From Pseudomonadota bacterium (lineage in GTDB: Bacteria > Pseudomonadota > Gammaproteobacteria > Burkholderiales > Burkholderiaceae_B), in contig JAJYTK010000044.1 of assembly GCA_021793095.1 (NCBI GenBank), positions 1-7,368 on the forward strand: DNA of 7,368 nt, written 5' to 3'. Below, one piece after another: positions 6,787 to 7,368 of the stretch. A model generated the notes under the pieces. It was not told where the DNA came from. It ran no database searches and saw only the letters and a list, made by a program, of their open reading frames with translations. How positions within the stretch are numbered: position 1 is the first letter of the stretch; the number at the start of each line of letters is the position of its first letter. Position numbers and translations under genes: made by a program.

Positions 6787-6802
6787 CCAAACAAACATTT
6801 GG
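6787..6802. repeat. Second dyad in the lrp/oxidoreductase gap
   Basis: An inverted repeat CCAAA-N6-TTTGG. Its centre is about 26-27 bp, or 2.5 helical turns, from that of the 15-bp dyad at 6761-6775. It ends just before the ribosome site of the lrp-type gene. It could be a second regulator contact (Lrp-family octamers often bind several spaced sites), but its arms differ from the first dyad and it may be chance. Confidence 0.3.
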
Positions 6803-6815
6803 AAAAGGAGGAAAA

Positions 6816-7274
6816 ATGGATAAGATTGACCTAAAAATACTAGGATCCTTGCAAAACAACGCCAAAGCCTCGGTACAGCAAGTCTCAGAGCAAGTCGGCC
6901 TATCCGTCGCACCCGTCTGGAGACGCATCAAAAATTTGGAAGAAAAAAAGATCATCACTGGCTACCACGCAGCAGTAGACAGAAACTTGGTAGGCCTACA
7001 AAGCTGCATGTTTGCGCAAATAAGCCTCGATAGACACTCATCCAACCGAGTGGAAAACTTCATCCAGGCAGTCATGGACGCACCCGAAATCGTCGCCTGC
7101 TACGCCGTCACTGGCGATGCGGACTTTTTACTGAAAATAGTGGTACCAGACCCAGAACAATACGATCGATTCCTACATCGATTCTTTTTCAACCTACCCG
7201 CAGTACGCCAAACCCGCACCATCGTCGTCTTAAGGGAAATCAAAAACCAGCCCCAACTGCCCCTCATGTGGTAA
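6816..7274 (+). CDS. Lrp/AsnC-family transcriptional regulator
   Basis: A complete 152-residue regulator of the leucine-responsive (Lrp/AsnC, feast/famine) family, which senses amino acids or related metabolites. The N-terminal helix-turn-helix (about 2-50) opens MDKIDLKILGSLQNNAKASV, with recognition helix SVAPVWRRIKNLEE (30-43) and the family's KKIITGYHA turn. The C-terminal RAM effector domain (about 65-140) contains the characteristic VTGDADFLLKI (98-108), where Gly100, Asp101 and Asp103 sit in the usual ligand and oligomer loop. The ATG is set by AAAGGAGG (6804-6811) 4 bases upstream and by alignment with the family start. It is divergent from the oxidoreductase, so it probably controls that enzyme in response to an amino acid, perhaps an aromatic one. 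Codon choice differs somewhat from the amidohydrolase gene: CTA, ATA and AGA codons are frequent here. The family is certain; ligand and targets are inferred. Confidence 0.95.
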   Translation: MDKIDLKILGSLQNNAKASVQQVSEQVGLSVAPVWRRIKNLEEKKIITGYHAAVDRNLVGLQSCMFAQISLDRHSSNRVENFIQAVMDAPEIVACYAVTGDADFLLKIVVPDPEQYDRFLHRFFFNLPAVRQTRTIVVLREIKNQPQLPLMW

Positions 7275-7288
7275 CCCAACAGCACCTG

Positions 7289-7336
7289 CCCAAACAGCTA
7301 CCTACCTAAACGGCTACCTACCCAAACGGCCGGAAG
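7289..7336. repeat. 16-bp tandem repeat downstream of the lrp-type gene
   Basis: Two near-identical 16-bp units (7289-7304 CCCAAACAGCTACCTA and 7305-7320 CCTAAACGGCTACCTA, two differences) are followed by a third (7321-7336) that matches for its first ten bases and then diverges. A degenerate earlier copy may begin at 7275, right after the stop codon. It is non-coding as far as can be seen and looks like a small slippage-prone minisatellite in the 3' spacer. Confidence 0.65.
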
Positions 7337-7368
7337 GGAATGTTTTGCAGATGTTTCGAGCGCAGCGA
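7337..7368. other. Non-coding right edge with possible left half of a hairpin
   Basis: No gene is recognisable here. The stretch contains GCAGATGTTTC (7347-7357) followed by GAGCGCAGCGA (7358-7368), which looks like the left arm and loop of a stem-loop cut by the window end. If GAAACATCTGC follows outside the window, this is a strong hairpin and probably the transcription terminator of the lrp-type gene. That is a prediction only. Confidence 0.3.

Noticed and set aside
7275..7336. The 16-bp units as a CRISPR array
   Set aside because: The units are directly adjacent with no spacers, too short, and diverge quickly, so they are a simple tandem repeat.

Overview
The window looks like chromosomal DNA of a betaproteobacterium, most likely of the order Burkholderiales and perhaps an Alcaligenaceae-type genus. 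The reasons are a Bug/TctC-type periplasmic binding protein next to a LysR regulator, a long fused indolepyruvate:ferredoxin oxidoreductase of the proteobacterial type, and a middling G+C content judged by eye. The genus is an inference. I see no mobile element, CRISPR array, tRNA, rRNA or phage gene. This is mainly a metabolic and regulatory region.

Layout. (1) 1-800, minus strand: a Bug-family solute-binding protein whose C-terminus lies beyond the left edge. (2) 801-937: a spacer holding a good sigma70-like promoter for the Bug gene, a 13-bp LysR-type dyad and a small hairpin. (3) 938-1879, minus strand: a LysR-type regulator. (4) 1880-1992: a divergent control region with a second LysR-type dyad. 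(5) 1993-3162, plus strand: an M20-family amidohydrolase resembling hippurate or N-acyl-amino-acid hydrolases. (6) 3163-3236: a short convergent gap with nested inverted repeats. (7) 3237-6707, minus strand: a 1156-residue fused IorA-IorB type 2-oxoacid:ferredoxin oxidoreductase. (8) 6708-6815: a divergent control region with two dyads and a promoter. (9) 6816-7274, plus strand: an Lrp/AsnC-type regulator. (10) 7275-7368: a 16-bp tandem repeat and what looks like the left half of a hairpin cut by the window end.

The genes form two regulator-plus-target modules placed back to back. In the first, the LysR regulator probably controls both the divergent amidohydrolase and the downstream Bug gene: each has a TG-N9-CA dyad centred about 65 bp upstream of the start site I predict for it, which is the classical LysR position. 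An N-acylated amino acid or similar conjugate could be bound in the periplasm and hydrolysed in the cytoplasm. In the second, the Lrp-type regulator probably controls itself and the divergent oxidoreductase, which would convert arylpyruvates (from aromatic amino acids) to aryl-acetyl-CoA. A link between the modules, with the amidohydrolase releasing amino acids that feed the oxidoreductase, is plausible but unproven. I found no convincing undescribed system. The paired LysR sites, the Lrp operator candidate, the A8 run in the oxidoreductase and the right-edge repeats most deserve a second look.
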